The notes below the pieces were generated by a model. It searched no databases and was not told the DNA's origin. It was given only the letters and a program-made list of their open reading frames with translations. This document shows positions 1-5,865 of a DNA stretch of 19,009 nucleotides, piece by piece (positions within the stretch are counted from its first letter, which is position 1; the number at the start of each line of letters is the position of its first letter). Source of the DNA: Candidatus Thorarchaeota archaeon (lineage in GTDB: Archaea; Asgardarchaeota; Thorarchaeia; Thorarchaeales; Thorarchaeaceae); assembly GCA_019057595.1 (NCBI GenBank), contig DXJI01000015.1, forward strand, positions 1 to 19,009, written 5' to 3'. Position numbers and translations under genes: made by a program.

Positions 1-11
1 AGAAAGGTGAT

Positions 12-542
12 GTGAAGTCATACTGCGATGGAGCGAATGTTGCAGGCAGATGGATTTTTCAGATCTTCAACACAGAGTTTGTCGAGGATTTGGCACAGGT
101 TCTTGACAAAGCCTTGGGTCGTAGAAGAAAGAAACCACCCGTTCTGGAAGTTATGAGTGGTGATGGACGACTTTCTGAGTTTCTTCAACCCTCAATCAAG
201 AGACAAATCATTGCAACCGATAGTAGGGACGGACGTTATAATATTGGATATCCAAAGTGGGTCGAAACACTAGATGCATTGGATGCAGTTGCTAAGTATT
301 CACCTTCCTTTGTGATCATGTGCTGGGAGCCCTATCTCTCAACGACTGGGATTGAGATAGTGAAATCAGGGATTCCTCTCGTGTGGATAGGAAATCCCGA
401 CATGTGTGGTCACACTGATATATTCGATCAGCCACACATTCCTCTTGAGAGTAAATTCGCCCTGAGCAGACATGATTACTTTCTAGAAAAGGAGTTCAAA
501 TCAGACATCTTCTTCTTCAACTGCAAACCTGAGTGGATCTGA
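12..542 (+). CDS. SAM-dependent methyltransferase-like protein, 5' end uncertain
   Basis: A 176-residue protein from a GTG at 12. The reading frame stays open upstream to base 3, and a GGTGAT stretch directly abuts the GTG, too close for a normal ribosome binding site. The true start may therefore lie outside the window. Around residues 45-55 the segment LEVMSGDGRL looks like a Rossmann methyltransferase motif I. It is followed by a strand ending in ATDSRDG (motif II-like) and later by FVIMCWEPY (motif IV-like). The family reading is inferred from this motif order alone and the substrate is unknown. It is short for a complete methyltransferase, which fits a missing N-terminus or a minimal domain. 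The gene ends 58 bases before the next leader and shows no clear operon partner here. Confidence 0.6.
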   Translation: MKSYCDGANVAGRWIFQIFNTEFVEDLAQVLDKALGRRRKKPPVLEVMSGDGRLSEFLQPSIKRQIIATDSRDGRYNIGYPKWVETLDALDAVAKYSPSFVIMCWEPYLSTTGIEIVKSGIPLVWIGNPDMCGHTDIFDQPHIPLESKFALSRHDYFLEKEFKSDIFFFNCKPEWI

Positions 543-565
543 CCCCCGACTATGGTCTTACACTG

Positions 566-577
566 CTTAATATTTTT
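566..577 (+). promoter_or_regulatory. TATA-like promoter for the aspartoacylase-fold gene
   Basis: An AT-rich box, CTTAATATTTTT, lies in the 76-base gap before the ATG at 619. An archaeal TATA box centred near 571 would start RNA near 597, giving a leader of about 20 bases that contains the GAAAGAAGG ribosome binding site. Identified by eye from position and composition. Confidence 0.4.
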
Positions 578-618
578 GCACCACTTGTTAAAACCATCAG
601 TTGAAAGAAGGTCTTGTC

Positions 619-1560
619 ATGGTGAAGGCTGTAGTGGATGCAGTGGACATCGATCCTAAGACTGGTACAACGTTGGGTTACTACACATTTGGCGAAGAGC
701 GACCAAACATCTTGATTGTAGCAGCCTTCGATGGACGGTCTGCAACAGACGTCTATGCTAGTTACCTCATAATGAAGCACCTCGAGGGACTCGATCGAAT
801 CGATGGTTCAGTCTCATTCCTGCCTGTGGCTAGTCCACTCGCGTTTCGACTTGGATCAAGGGTTTCTGCATTAGACTCGAAGGATCTTGATACTGTCTTC
901 CCCGGAAACGAACATGGAACGGTGACTGAGAGGACTGCCTGGGAGATCTGGCGCAAGGCATCAACTGCTGAATTTGTCGTCCATCTCAGAACGGGTTGGC
1001 AAAACTGTGCCAGTCACATAGTTGCAATGCACAGGGACTATATCCATGTCCGCAACCTCGCATCTCAGATTGCTCTTCCCTATGTTGCACAATCTACTGG
1101 AATCCGAGGAGCACTTACTACTGAGGCAGCTCATGAGGGAATCCCTGCGGTCTCAATTGAGATGCGAGGAGACACTGACCAGGTAGATTCACAGGCAGCT
1201 GTGGAGGTGAGGGAGGCGCTCCTGAATCTGATGAGAATCAAGGATATGATTCCCGGAGAGAAGATTGAGGCTTCAAACACACTAGTGGGTAGACTACAGC
1301 ACGTCAATGTAGGAACCGAGGGCTTCTTTGTACCCACTGTAAATCTTGGAGAGCTTGTAAAGAGCGGAGATGTCATAGGCCAGGTCCAAGACAAAAGTGA
1401 CGTTGTTTCACCATATGATGGAGCAGCTATCTCACTCAGTCGCATTAACTATGTCTTCGAAGGGGATGCGGTAGCACGAATAGCAGCTCCATTGGGAGAC
1501 AATTGGACTCCTATGGAAGTTGAGCAGGAAAAGTCTGCATCCAAGAGAAGAAAATGGTAA
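619..1560 (+). CDS. Succinylglutamate desuccinylase/aspartoacylase-family protein (M14-like fold), altered metal site
   Basis: A 313-residue protein of the AstE/AspA family, whose members are zinc hydrolases that deacylate N-acyl amino acids. The frame extends to a TTG at 601, but the ATG at 619 is preferred because GAAAGAAGG (604-611) sits 7 bases before it. Family marks: the FPGNEHGTVTER stretch corresponds to the usual FPGdpdGt..eR, VVHLRTG to the strand carrying the third zinc ligand (usually DLH), and VSIEMRG to the catalytic-glutamate strand. The C-terminal beta domain (GEKIEAS to the end) includes a lipoyl-like turn near VVSPYDG. The first zinc-ligand motif, normally GxHGxE, reads AAFDGRS, so the His and Glu ligands are absent. 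The usual DLNR before FPG reads DLDT. The enzyme may bind metal differently or be non-catalytic. It converges with the ICMT-like gene, with 11 bases between stop codons. Confidence 0.72.
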   Translation: MVKAVVDAVDIDPKTGTTLGYYTFGEERPNILIVAAFDGRSATDVYASYLIMKHLEGLDRIDGSVSFLPVASPLAFRLGSRVSALDSKDLDTVFPGNEHGTVTERTAWEIWRKASTAEFVVHLRTGWQNCASHIVAMHRDYIHVRNLASQIALPYVAQSTGIRGALTTEAAHEGIPAVSIEMRGDTDQVDSQAAVEVREALLNLMRIKDMIPGEKIEASNTLVGRLQHVNVGTEGFFVPTVNLGELVKSGDVIGQVQDKSDVVSPYDGAAISLSRINYVFEGDAVARIAAPLGDNWTPMEVEQEKSASKRRKW

Positions 1561-1571
1561 CGATCAGTCTT

Positions 1572-2153
1572 TCATCTCATCTTTGGAAGAATGAAGCCAG
1601 CAGATTTCTTGTAATCTAGATACTCTTCCCCATAATGTATCACAAGTTTTCGTTCTTCAAAATATGCACCTATCATTGTGTAGAGAATCATACAGAGAGA
1701 GAACACGATTACGATGGGAAATGGGTAGATTAGAGCAAAAGCAGAGAACACAAAGACTGTTGCTAGGTACAGCGGGTGTCGAATACGGGAATAGATACCA
1801 CCAGTGATCAACTCTGCTTTCCTGTCAGTCCTCATGTCAGCCACTGTACTGACAGATATCACTCGTGAAGCCATTCCTGAGAGAACTACTCCTCCAACAG
1901 CAAGAAGTATTCCTGAGATGAAAAGAAATGGCTGAATCAGGTCTGGTTGGAAGATGAAATAGAGCCAGTTCCAGAAATTCATAGAAAGGAATGCAATAAG
2001 AAGTGTGAGTATACTAGTACTGCTGAAAATCCTGGAATATCCTTCTTTCCCCCAGCGATCAATGATTTTTCCTTTGACTCGAAGTGCTGACAGTCCACTA
2101 TGTTGTAGTCCAAACAGAGTGGAAGCCAGGATGACGACGATATACTCTATCAT
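1572..2153 (-). CDS. Isoprenylcysteine carboxyl methyltransferase/NnrU-like membrane protein
   Basis: A 193-residue integral membrane protein with about five hydrophobic segments: residues near 1-20, 45-65, 72-95, 128-145 and 146-165. The C-terminal block is the family signature. GGIYSRIRHPLYLA is followed by two hydrophobic stretches and then EERKL, a YGEEYLDYKK segment and a final GFILP. This RHPxY...EE arrangement is shared by ICMT, the phospholipid methyltransferases and NnrU-like proteins, which use SAM at the membrane face. The substrate cannot be told from sequence; protein prenylcysteine, lipid or a small hydrophobic molecule are all possible. The ATG at 2153 opens directly into the first membrane segment. 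It is divergent from the gene at 2259 across a repeat-rich promoter region. Confidence 0.72.
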   Translation of the reverse strand: MIEYIVVILASTLFGLQHSGLSALRVKGKIIDRWGKEGYSRIFSSTSILTLLIAFLSMNFWNWLYFIFQPDLIQPFLFISGILLAVGGVVLSGMASRVISVSTVADMRTDRKAELITGGIYSRIRHPLYLATVFVFSAFALIYPFPIVIVFSLCMILYTMIGAYFEERKLVIHYGEEYLDYKKSAGFILPKMR

Positions 2154-2170
2154 TACATTTCAATCCTTGA

Positions 2171-2190
2171 CTGGCCTAATCGTAGGTCAG
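2171..2190. promoter_or_regulatory. Imperfect inverted repeat, operator-like
   Basis: Arms CTGGCCTA and TAGGTCAG flank ATCG, giving eight positions with one mismatch. It lies between the putative - strand TATA box (near 2197) and the start of the ICMT-like gene at 2153, where a bound protein would block transcription of that gene. The function is inference. Confidence 0.35.
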
Positions 2191-2191
2191 C

Positions 2192-2201
2192 AACCTTATA
2201 A
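2192..2201 (-). promoter_or_regulatory. TATA-like promoter for the ICMT-like gene
   Basis: Read on the - strand the box is ACTTATAAGG, centred near 2197 and 44 bases from the ATG at 2153. It predicts a start near 2170 and a 17-base leader. Identified by eye. Confidence 0.4.
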
Positions 2202-2202
2202 G

Positions 2203-2228
2203 TTAACTATTGTGTATTTAACTATTGT
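2203..2228 (+). repeat. Tandem 11-base direct repeat in a divergent promoter region
   Basis: TTAACTATTGT occurs at 2203-2213 and again at 2218-2228, a 15-base period, immediately before the AT-rich box GTTAATAAATTT (2228-2239) that probably serves the gene at 2259. Repeated sites at this position suggest an activator or repressor site. That role is inferred. Confidence 0.45.
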
Positions 2229-2258
2229 TAATAAATTTTTACTTAGGATGGATAATCA

Positions 2259-2831
2259 ATGATTGACGCAAGCAAAAATCCCTTCTCAGCAATGGAGATG
2301 TGGGACGACACAATGGTCACCGTGAATGAAGGTGAAGAGAAGAAGAAAGTTGATGCTAAACATTACAGGATACGATACCTTGTAGGAGAAAGCGAAGACA
2401 AGAGATATGTCGATGGTGGCGAGGACATCGCTGAACTGTCGGAGAAGACGCTCTTCCTAGCACCTACAGTTCACCGACTCACTGGAGATCCGTTCCATTA
2501 TGACCATTCTAGAGTTGAGAGTATCAGTGGAAAAACAAGAATAACTGAGAGAACCAAGGAATTGAGTCGACACGCAGCATGTGAGGACCACGAAACCGTA
2601 GAAGTCATCTTTGAGAGTCCGGGGGTCGAGTGCTGTGCGATGTCAAAGGAACAGGCAGAGAAGATGCGTGTTCCACTCCAATACGTTGCAGGATATATGC
2701 TAGGCAAGGACGAAGGAATGCTGAAGGTAGCACTGTCAAAAACAGTTGTCGAAGAGGGTGATACTGAGTATTATGACAATATCCACATCATCCCTGAGTC
2801 TGCTGTCAAACAGATCTCCTGTCTAGAGTAG
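2259..2831 (+). CDS. Hypothetical protein, unrecognised 190-residue soluble protein
   Basis: The ATG at 2259 follows AGGATGG (2244-2250) by 8 bases. The AT-rich box near 2232 lies only about 27 bases upstream, so a near-leaderless message is also possible. The protein is acidic, has no membrane segment, and is not recognised. Visible features: a charged EGEEKKK stretch near residue 25, a central His-rich section with FHYDHSR and RHAACEDHE, a Cys pair in VECCAMSKE near residue 127, and a C-terminal SCLE. The Cys and His residues could bind a metal, but their spacing matches no motif I can name. It stands alone, divergent from the ICMT-like gene, with the 394-base gap after it. Its promoter region carries tandem repeats, so regulated expression is plausible. 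Confidence 0.65.
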   Translation: MIDASKNPFSAMEMWDDTMVTVNEGEEKKKVDAKHYRIRYLVGESEDKRYVDGGEDIAELSEKTLFLAPTVHRLTGDPFHYDHSRVESISGKTRITERTKELSRHAACEDHETVEVIFESPGVECCAMSKEQAEKMRVPLQYVAGYMLGKDEGMLKVALSKTVVEEGDTEYYDNIHIIPESAVKQISCLE

Positions 2832-2851
2832 ACTGTGAATAACCAAGAGGT

Positions 2852-2921
2852 TGAACGTCCGATCATCTCCTTGATCCGGCTGCCCCCACACAGCTAGACA
2901 TCCTTTCGCTTCGGGCGTTCG
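2852..2921. other. Potentially structured noncoding element
   Basis: GAACGTCCG (2853-2861) can pair with CGGGCGTTC (2912-2920), nine pairs with one G-U. Inside are two small hairpins, GATCA/TGATC (2861-2865 with 2872-2876) and GGCTG/CAGCT (2878-2882 with 2891-2895). The segment is more GC-rich than its surroundings and lies in a 394-base gap with no supported gene. It could be the 3' end of the preceding transcript, a small RNA on either strand, or a dispersed repeat. I cannot decide among these by eye. Confidence 0.35.
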
Positions 2922-3015
2922 CCTCATCCTCATTTTTCAGTAATTTCTACAGCATTCCATGATTTTTCAACAGTGCTCTGATAATCTCACCTATTGAGTG
3001 CCGTATGTATGAGGA

Positions 3016-3042
3016 CAGTATGTTTTTCTCGGAAAAATACTG
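3016..3042. repeat. Inverted repeat with 11-base arms
   Basis: CAGTA-TG-TTTTTC and GAAAAATACTG form a perfect 11-pair stem with a two-base TG bulge and a TCG loop. It lies about 64 bases upstream of the TFB TATA box. No T-run follows on the + strand, so it does not look like a terminator of the gene at 2259-2831. Confidence 0.5.
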
Positions 3043-3105
3043 AAACAAACAACCTCTGAGAAAAAAGTCGAAAAGTGCTGGTACAGCAGCTCACTCATGA
3101 TTAGA

Positions 3106-3114
3106 CTTATATAC
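3106..3114 (+). promoter_or_regulatory. TATA box for the TFB gene
   Basis: CTTATATAC is a strong archaeal TATA match. It predicts a start near 3136 and a leader of about 90 bases before the ATG at 3226, which is long for this window. GGTGAT at 3214-3219 supplies the ribosome binding site. The rest of the gap 2832-3225 holds the structured element, the inverted repeat and no supported gene. Confidence 0.55.
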
Positions 3115-3225
3115 GCAAATAATAGCGCTTGGGGAAGCATTCTCTCTGGGCTTCTATTTTGCATATTGATAGACTCAGCATGTAGGCGGCTATATTTCAG
3201 GGGGAACGATAAAGGTGATTGACAA

Positions 3226-4170
3226 ATGGCCAAACCAGCTCGTGCCAACTCGCAGCGACGGAAAGGAATTTCAGTATGTTCCGTTTGCGGTGGCAGTGAT
3301 TTCTATGAAGACCTGAGACGCGGTGAGAACATCTGTACATCATGCGGGTGTGTAATCAACGAAAGAATCTTAGACAGAGGACCTGAATGGCGAGCATTCA
3401 CAGCCGAAGAGAGGAATGCTAGGGCCAGGACAGGTTCTCCAATGACATTGACAATGGCAGACAAGGGTCTTGCAACCACCATTGGCTGGAGCGACAGAGA
3501 TGCCAACGGCCGAGCGATTGCCGCAAGCAGTCGTGCAGCCATCTACCGAATGCGTAAATGGCAGATCAGAACGTTGGTTCACAGCTCTCAGCACAGGAAT
3601 CTCAGTATTGCTATGAGTGAGATGGATAGACTGACCTCACAACTTGGTGTCCCACACGAAACCAAGGAGACCTCAGCTCTAATCTATCGTAAGGCTCTGA
3701 GCAAGAGACTTGTAAGGGGTAGAAGCATCGAGGGAATGGTGGCTGCAACCATCTATCTTTCTTGCAGAATTCACAAGATCCCACGACAGCTCGACGAGGT
3801 TGTCACAGAGGCAAGGGTCAACAGGAAAGAGCTTGGGCAGTGTGTCCGACTCATCCTGAGAAACGTTGACGTAAAGGTTCCAATTCCTTCTGCAAACGAC
3901 CTCATGCCTAGGATCTCCGCAGACCTCGCTCTTGATGGGAAGACTGTCCAGACTGCAATGAACATTATCAACGATGCCAGAGAGAAGGGTATCACAGCAG
4001 GTAAGGACCCCGGTGGTCTTGCTGCAGCAGCTCTCTATATCGCAGGAATCATTGAGAATGACCGAAGGACCCAGAGAGAGATTGCAGAGGCCTCAAACGT
4101 CACTGAAGTGACTGTTCGTAACAGGTACAAAGACCTAGCAAAGAGTCTCAAGATTACAATCAAACCATAG
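3226..4170 (+). CDS. tfb: Transcription initiation factor TFB (TFIIB homologue)
   Basis: A 314-residue TFB, which recruits RNA polymerase to TBP-bound promoters. The N-terminal zinc ribbon has C18, C21, C37 and C40 in CSVCGG...CTSCGC. The B-reader/linker follows with DRGPEWRAF and MTLTMADKGLATTIGW. Two cyclin-like repeats lie at about residues 115-205 and 210-305, and the second ends in a BRE-recognition helix-turn-helix region around TQREIAEASNVTEVTVRNRYK. The length is normal for the family (about 300-320). The ATG at 3226 has GGTGAT seven bases upstream. It stands alone, with its own TATA box and a downstream terminator-like hairpin. Archaea often carry several TFB paralogues, and whether this is the main one cannot be judged here. 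Confidence 0.96.
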   Translation: MAKPARANSQRRKGISVCSVCGGSDFYEDLRRGENICTSCGCVINERILDRGPEWRAFTAEERNARARTGSPMTLTMADKGLATTIGWSDRDANGRAIAASSRAAIYRMRKWQIRTLVHSSQHRNLSIAMSEMDRLTSQLGVPHETKETSALIYRKALSKRLVRGRSIEGMVAATIYLSCRIHKIPRQLDEVVTEARVNRKELGQCVRLILRNVDVKVPIPSANDLMPRISADLALDGKTVQTAMNIINDAREKGITAGKDPGGLAAAALYIAGIIENDRRTQREIAEASNVTEVTVRNRYKDLAKSLKITIKP

Positions 4171-4208
4171 TGGTTGGGAATTCTCCCAACTACTCTTTCC
4201 TATTTTTC
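4169..4208 (+). terminator. Hairpin plus U-rich tail after the TFB gene
   Basis: An 11-pair stem (AGTGGTTGGGA with TCCCAACTACT, one G-U) around an ATTC loop begins at the last two bases of the TFB stop codon. It is followed by CTTTCCTATTTTTCC. This looks like an intrinsic-type terminator separating TFB from PSTK. Confidence 0.6.
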
Positions 4209-4253
4209 CACTACATTCATTTGTTTGAAACGAATTGATGTCTCTGAATTAAA

Positions 4254-5003
4254 TTGAATAAGTTCATTCTCGCCCTCTGTGGTCTTCCCGCATCTGGTAA
4301 ATCCACTCTTGCTGATGCAATTCAAAGGGCATTAGACTTCGAAGTCGAGATTGTGAGAACAGACGATTGGCGAGATGATGCGTACTATAATGATTGGAAA
4401 CCAGACAAAGAGAAACCAGTCCGAGAAGCAGCTTTGGTCAAGGTGAATGAGCTAGTCGCAAACGGGAAGAGTGTGATTCATGATGACACGAACTACTACA
4501 CTAGCATGCGACATGAGTTGTTCAATATAGCTATCAAAAATGGATTTGGATTTGCCATCATTCACGTCGCTACTCCAGTCACCACTGCTCTGAAATGGAA
4601 CCGAGAAAAACCAGATACAAAGATTCCTGACAGTGTGATCGAAGACATCTTTGGGAGATTTGACAATCCAGGAAGACGCTATCTCTGGGACAACTCGGAG
4701 CTAGAAGTTGACATGGAGATTCAAGAACTAGACAGTATTGTTACAGAGATAATTGAGATTCTCGAAGATCTCGAACCTGCACTTGACCCAAAACCTGGCA
4801 AAATGTCAGGTACTGAATTCAATGAGGTTGATACCAACACCAGACTGATTGTATCTAAATTCCTAAAGGATAATCCCGAGCTGAGAGGAAACAGGGAGGT
4901 ATCAGCAGTAAGAAGAAGTATTCTTCGAGAAGCAAATCAGGGAAGAATACCAGTAGAACGTGTTAGTGATGTGCTTCTTGAAAAACTGAACGAATTACTT
5001 TGA
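4254..5003 (+). CDS. pstK: L-seryl-tRNA(Sec) kinase (PSTK)
   Basis: A 249-residue P-loop kinase that phosphorylates Ser-tRNA(Sec) to Sep-tRNA(Sec), the first committed step of archaeal/eukaryotic selenocysteine synthesis. The Walker A loop GLPASGKST is at residues 10-18. RTDDW near residue 36 and HDDTNYYTSMRHEL at 76-89 match the kinase core, and RFDNPGRRYLWDN near 140-152 is typical of PSTK. The remaining C-terminal half is the likely tRNA-binding domain. The length matches archaeal PSTK. The start is a TTG; the nearby ATG at 4238 stops after four codons. No good ribosome binding site is visible, but the P-loop position argues for this start. It converges with the tRNA-Sec/SepSecS/selB group, and that context makes the assignment strong. 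Confidence 0.92.
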   Translation: MNKFILALCGLPASGKSTLADAIQRALDFEVEIVRTDDWRDDAYYNDWKPDKEKPVREAALVKVNELVANGKSVIHDDTNYYTSMRHELFNIAIKNGFGFAIIHVATPVTTALKWNREKPDTKIPDSVIEDIFGRFDNPGRRYLWDNSELEVDMEIQELDSIVTEIIEILEDLEPALDPKPGKMSGTEFNEVDTNTRLIVSKFLKDNPELRGNREVSAVRRSILREANQGRIPVERVSDVLLEKLNELL

Positions 5004-5069
5004 GGACTAGTTTCAATGACGGACCTCTATTATGATGAGGGGTACTGTAGCAAAATAGAAATGGATTGA

Positions 5070-5160
5070 TGGCGGCCTCCTAAGAGAATCGAACTCTCAA
5101 CGCTTGCACGTTCATGGGTTTGAAGCCCACGGGATCGGACCACCGTTCCTGTAGAAGGCC
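5070..5160 (-). tRNA. tRNA-Sec (anticodon UCA)
   Basis: Selenocysteine tRNA read on the - strand. The acceptor stem is 9 pairs (5160-5152 with 5082-5074, one G-U). The D stem is 7 positions (5149-5143 with 5138-5132) with an internal A-A mismatch and a four-base loop. The anticodon stem is 6 pairs with loop CTTCAAA, anticodon TCA at 5123-5121. A variable arm has a four-pair stem AACG/CGTT. The T stem is 4 pairs (5097-5094 with 5086-5083) around TTCGATT. The discriminator is G5073 and CCA is encoded at 5072-5070. The 9/4 acceptor-T geometry with a long D stem is diagnostic for archaeal/eukaryotic tRNA-Sec. The - strand after it is T-rich (TTTCTATTTT), a possible terminator. Confidence 0.96.
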
Positions 5161-5181
5161 AGGATTATTTGTGAGTAAGAA

Positions 5182-5193
5182 CTAATCTAAATG
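5182..5193 (-). promoter_or_regulatory. Possible TATA box of the tRNA-Sec gene
   Basis: On the - strand CATTTAGATTAG is centred about 27 bases before the tRNA 5' end and overlaps the stop codon of the preceding gene. The spacing fits an archaeal promoter that starts transcription at the mature tRNA end. The match is not perfect, so read-through from the upstream genes remains possible. Confidence 0.4.
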
Positions 5194-5834
5194 TAACGAC
5201 TGATGATGTTTTGTGTTTCTCGTTTCCATTCGATGCTCTTCTTTGCGAGTTCTGACGCAATGTTACCAGGCATGGTTTCCTCACGAGGTAGCGATTCGAT
5301 TTTTGTCAACCACGCAGCAGTTGTCAGAGCGGCAGAGGGAACATTTCCATCTCCCTCGGTAGCTTTGATCATCATCTCCCTGCCATGAGCCACTTGTATG
5401 TAGACATTATTTGCTGGAGCCTTCGCAAGTATTTCTTTGACTACCCTGTCCCAACAGGTCTTTGCGACCAGTGCTCTCCTGAGTTTGGACTTTTCCTCTT
5501 CCGGCAGTGCTTGATACTTTGACAGGGTGTTGTCCATAGCCTGTATGTGATCATCTAGGTAGACTGCTAGTGCTACCTCGTCGTGACCCTGGACTGACAG
5601 TTCCACAGCAGACTTGGTCTCTGTCACCTGTATCCCAGCATGAGCTGCCTCACCAGCAATCCTGAGAGAGAACTTTGCAGACCCCTGAAAGTCTTGACTC
5701 TCAGCCTCACTGTGTTCCTCTAGAATCAGGTTGGGTTTGGAAGCAACGACATACCAAGCAAGCCTGAATACGACGGCAGGATCAACACTGCTGTAACTAA
5801 GTTTGCGTGAAACCTCTGTCATCTCTTCGTCCAT
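5187..5834 (-). CDS. Uncharacterised protein between SepSecS and tRNA-Sec
   Basis: A 215-residue soluble protein of no family I recognise. The ATG at 5834 has a purine-rich GAGGGAGGGC about 8 bases upstream, and the gene begins 31 bases after the SepSecS stop codon, so it is very likely in the same transcript. It ends 26 bases before tRNA-Sec. Residues 20-100 look alpha/beta and contain GEAAHAGIQVTE. Residues 95-145 are helical and charged, and the last 60 residues are again helical and basic, ending KRETQNIISRYI. Single Cys at about residue 129 (KTCWDR); no Cys clusters, P-loop or signal peptide. The neighbours suggest a role in Sec-tRNA synthesis, tRNA-Sec binding or selenium supply. That is inference from position only. 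Confidence 0.8.
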   Translation of the reverse strand: MDEEMTEVSRKLSYSSVDPAVVFRLAWYVVASKPNLILEEHSEAESQDFQGSAKFSLRIAGEAAHAGIQVTETKSAVELSVQGHDEVALAVYLDDHIQAMDNTLSKYQALPEEEKSKLRRALVAKTCWDRVVKEILAKAPANNVYIQVAHGREMMIKATEGDGNVPSAALTTAAWLTKIESLPREETMPGNIASELAKKSIEWKRETQNIISRYI

Positions 5835-5865
5835 CTGTCTTGCCCTCCCTCAAGGGTCTTCTAGT

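Noticed and set aside
2823..2933. A 36-codon frame on the - strand in the 2832-3225 gap
   Set aside because: No ribosome binding site or promoter, and it overlaps the end of the preceding gene. The potential RNA fold explains the segment better.
5028..5048. C/D-box small RNA, from ATGATGA near 5031
   Set aside because: No matching D box (CTGA) at a suitable distance.
5001..5060. Read-through of the PSTK stop TGA into a short downstream frame
   Set aside because: PSTK is already full length, and the extension has no conserved look.
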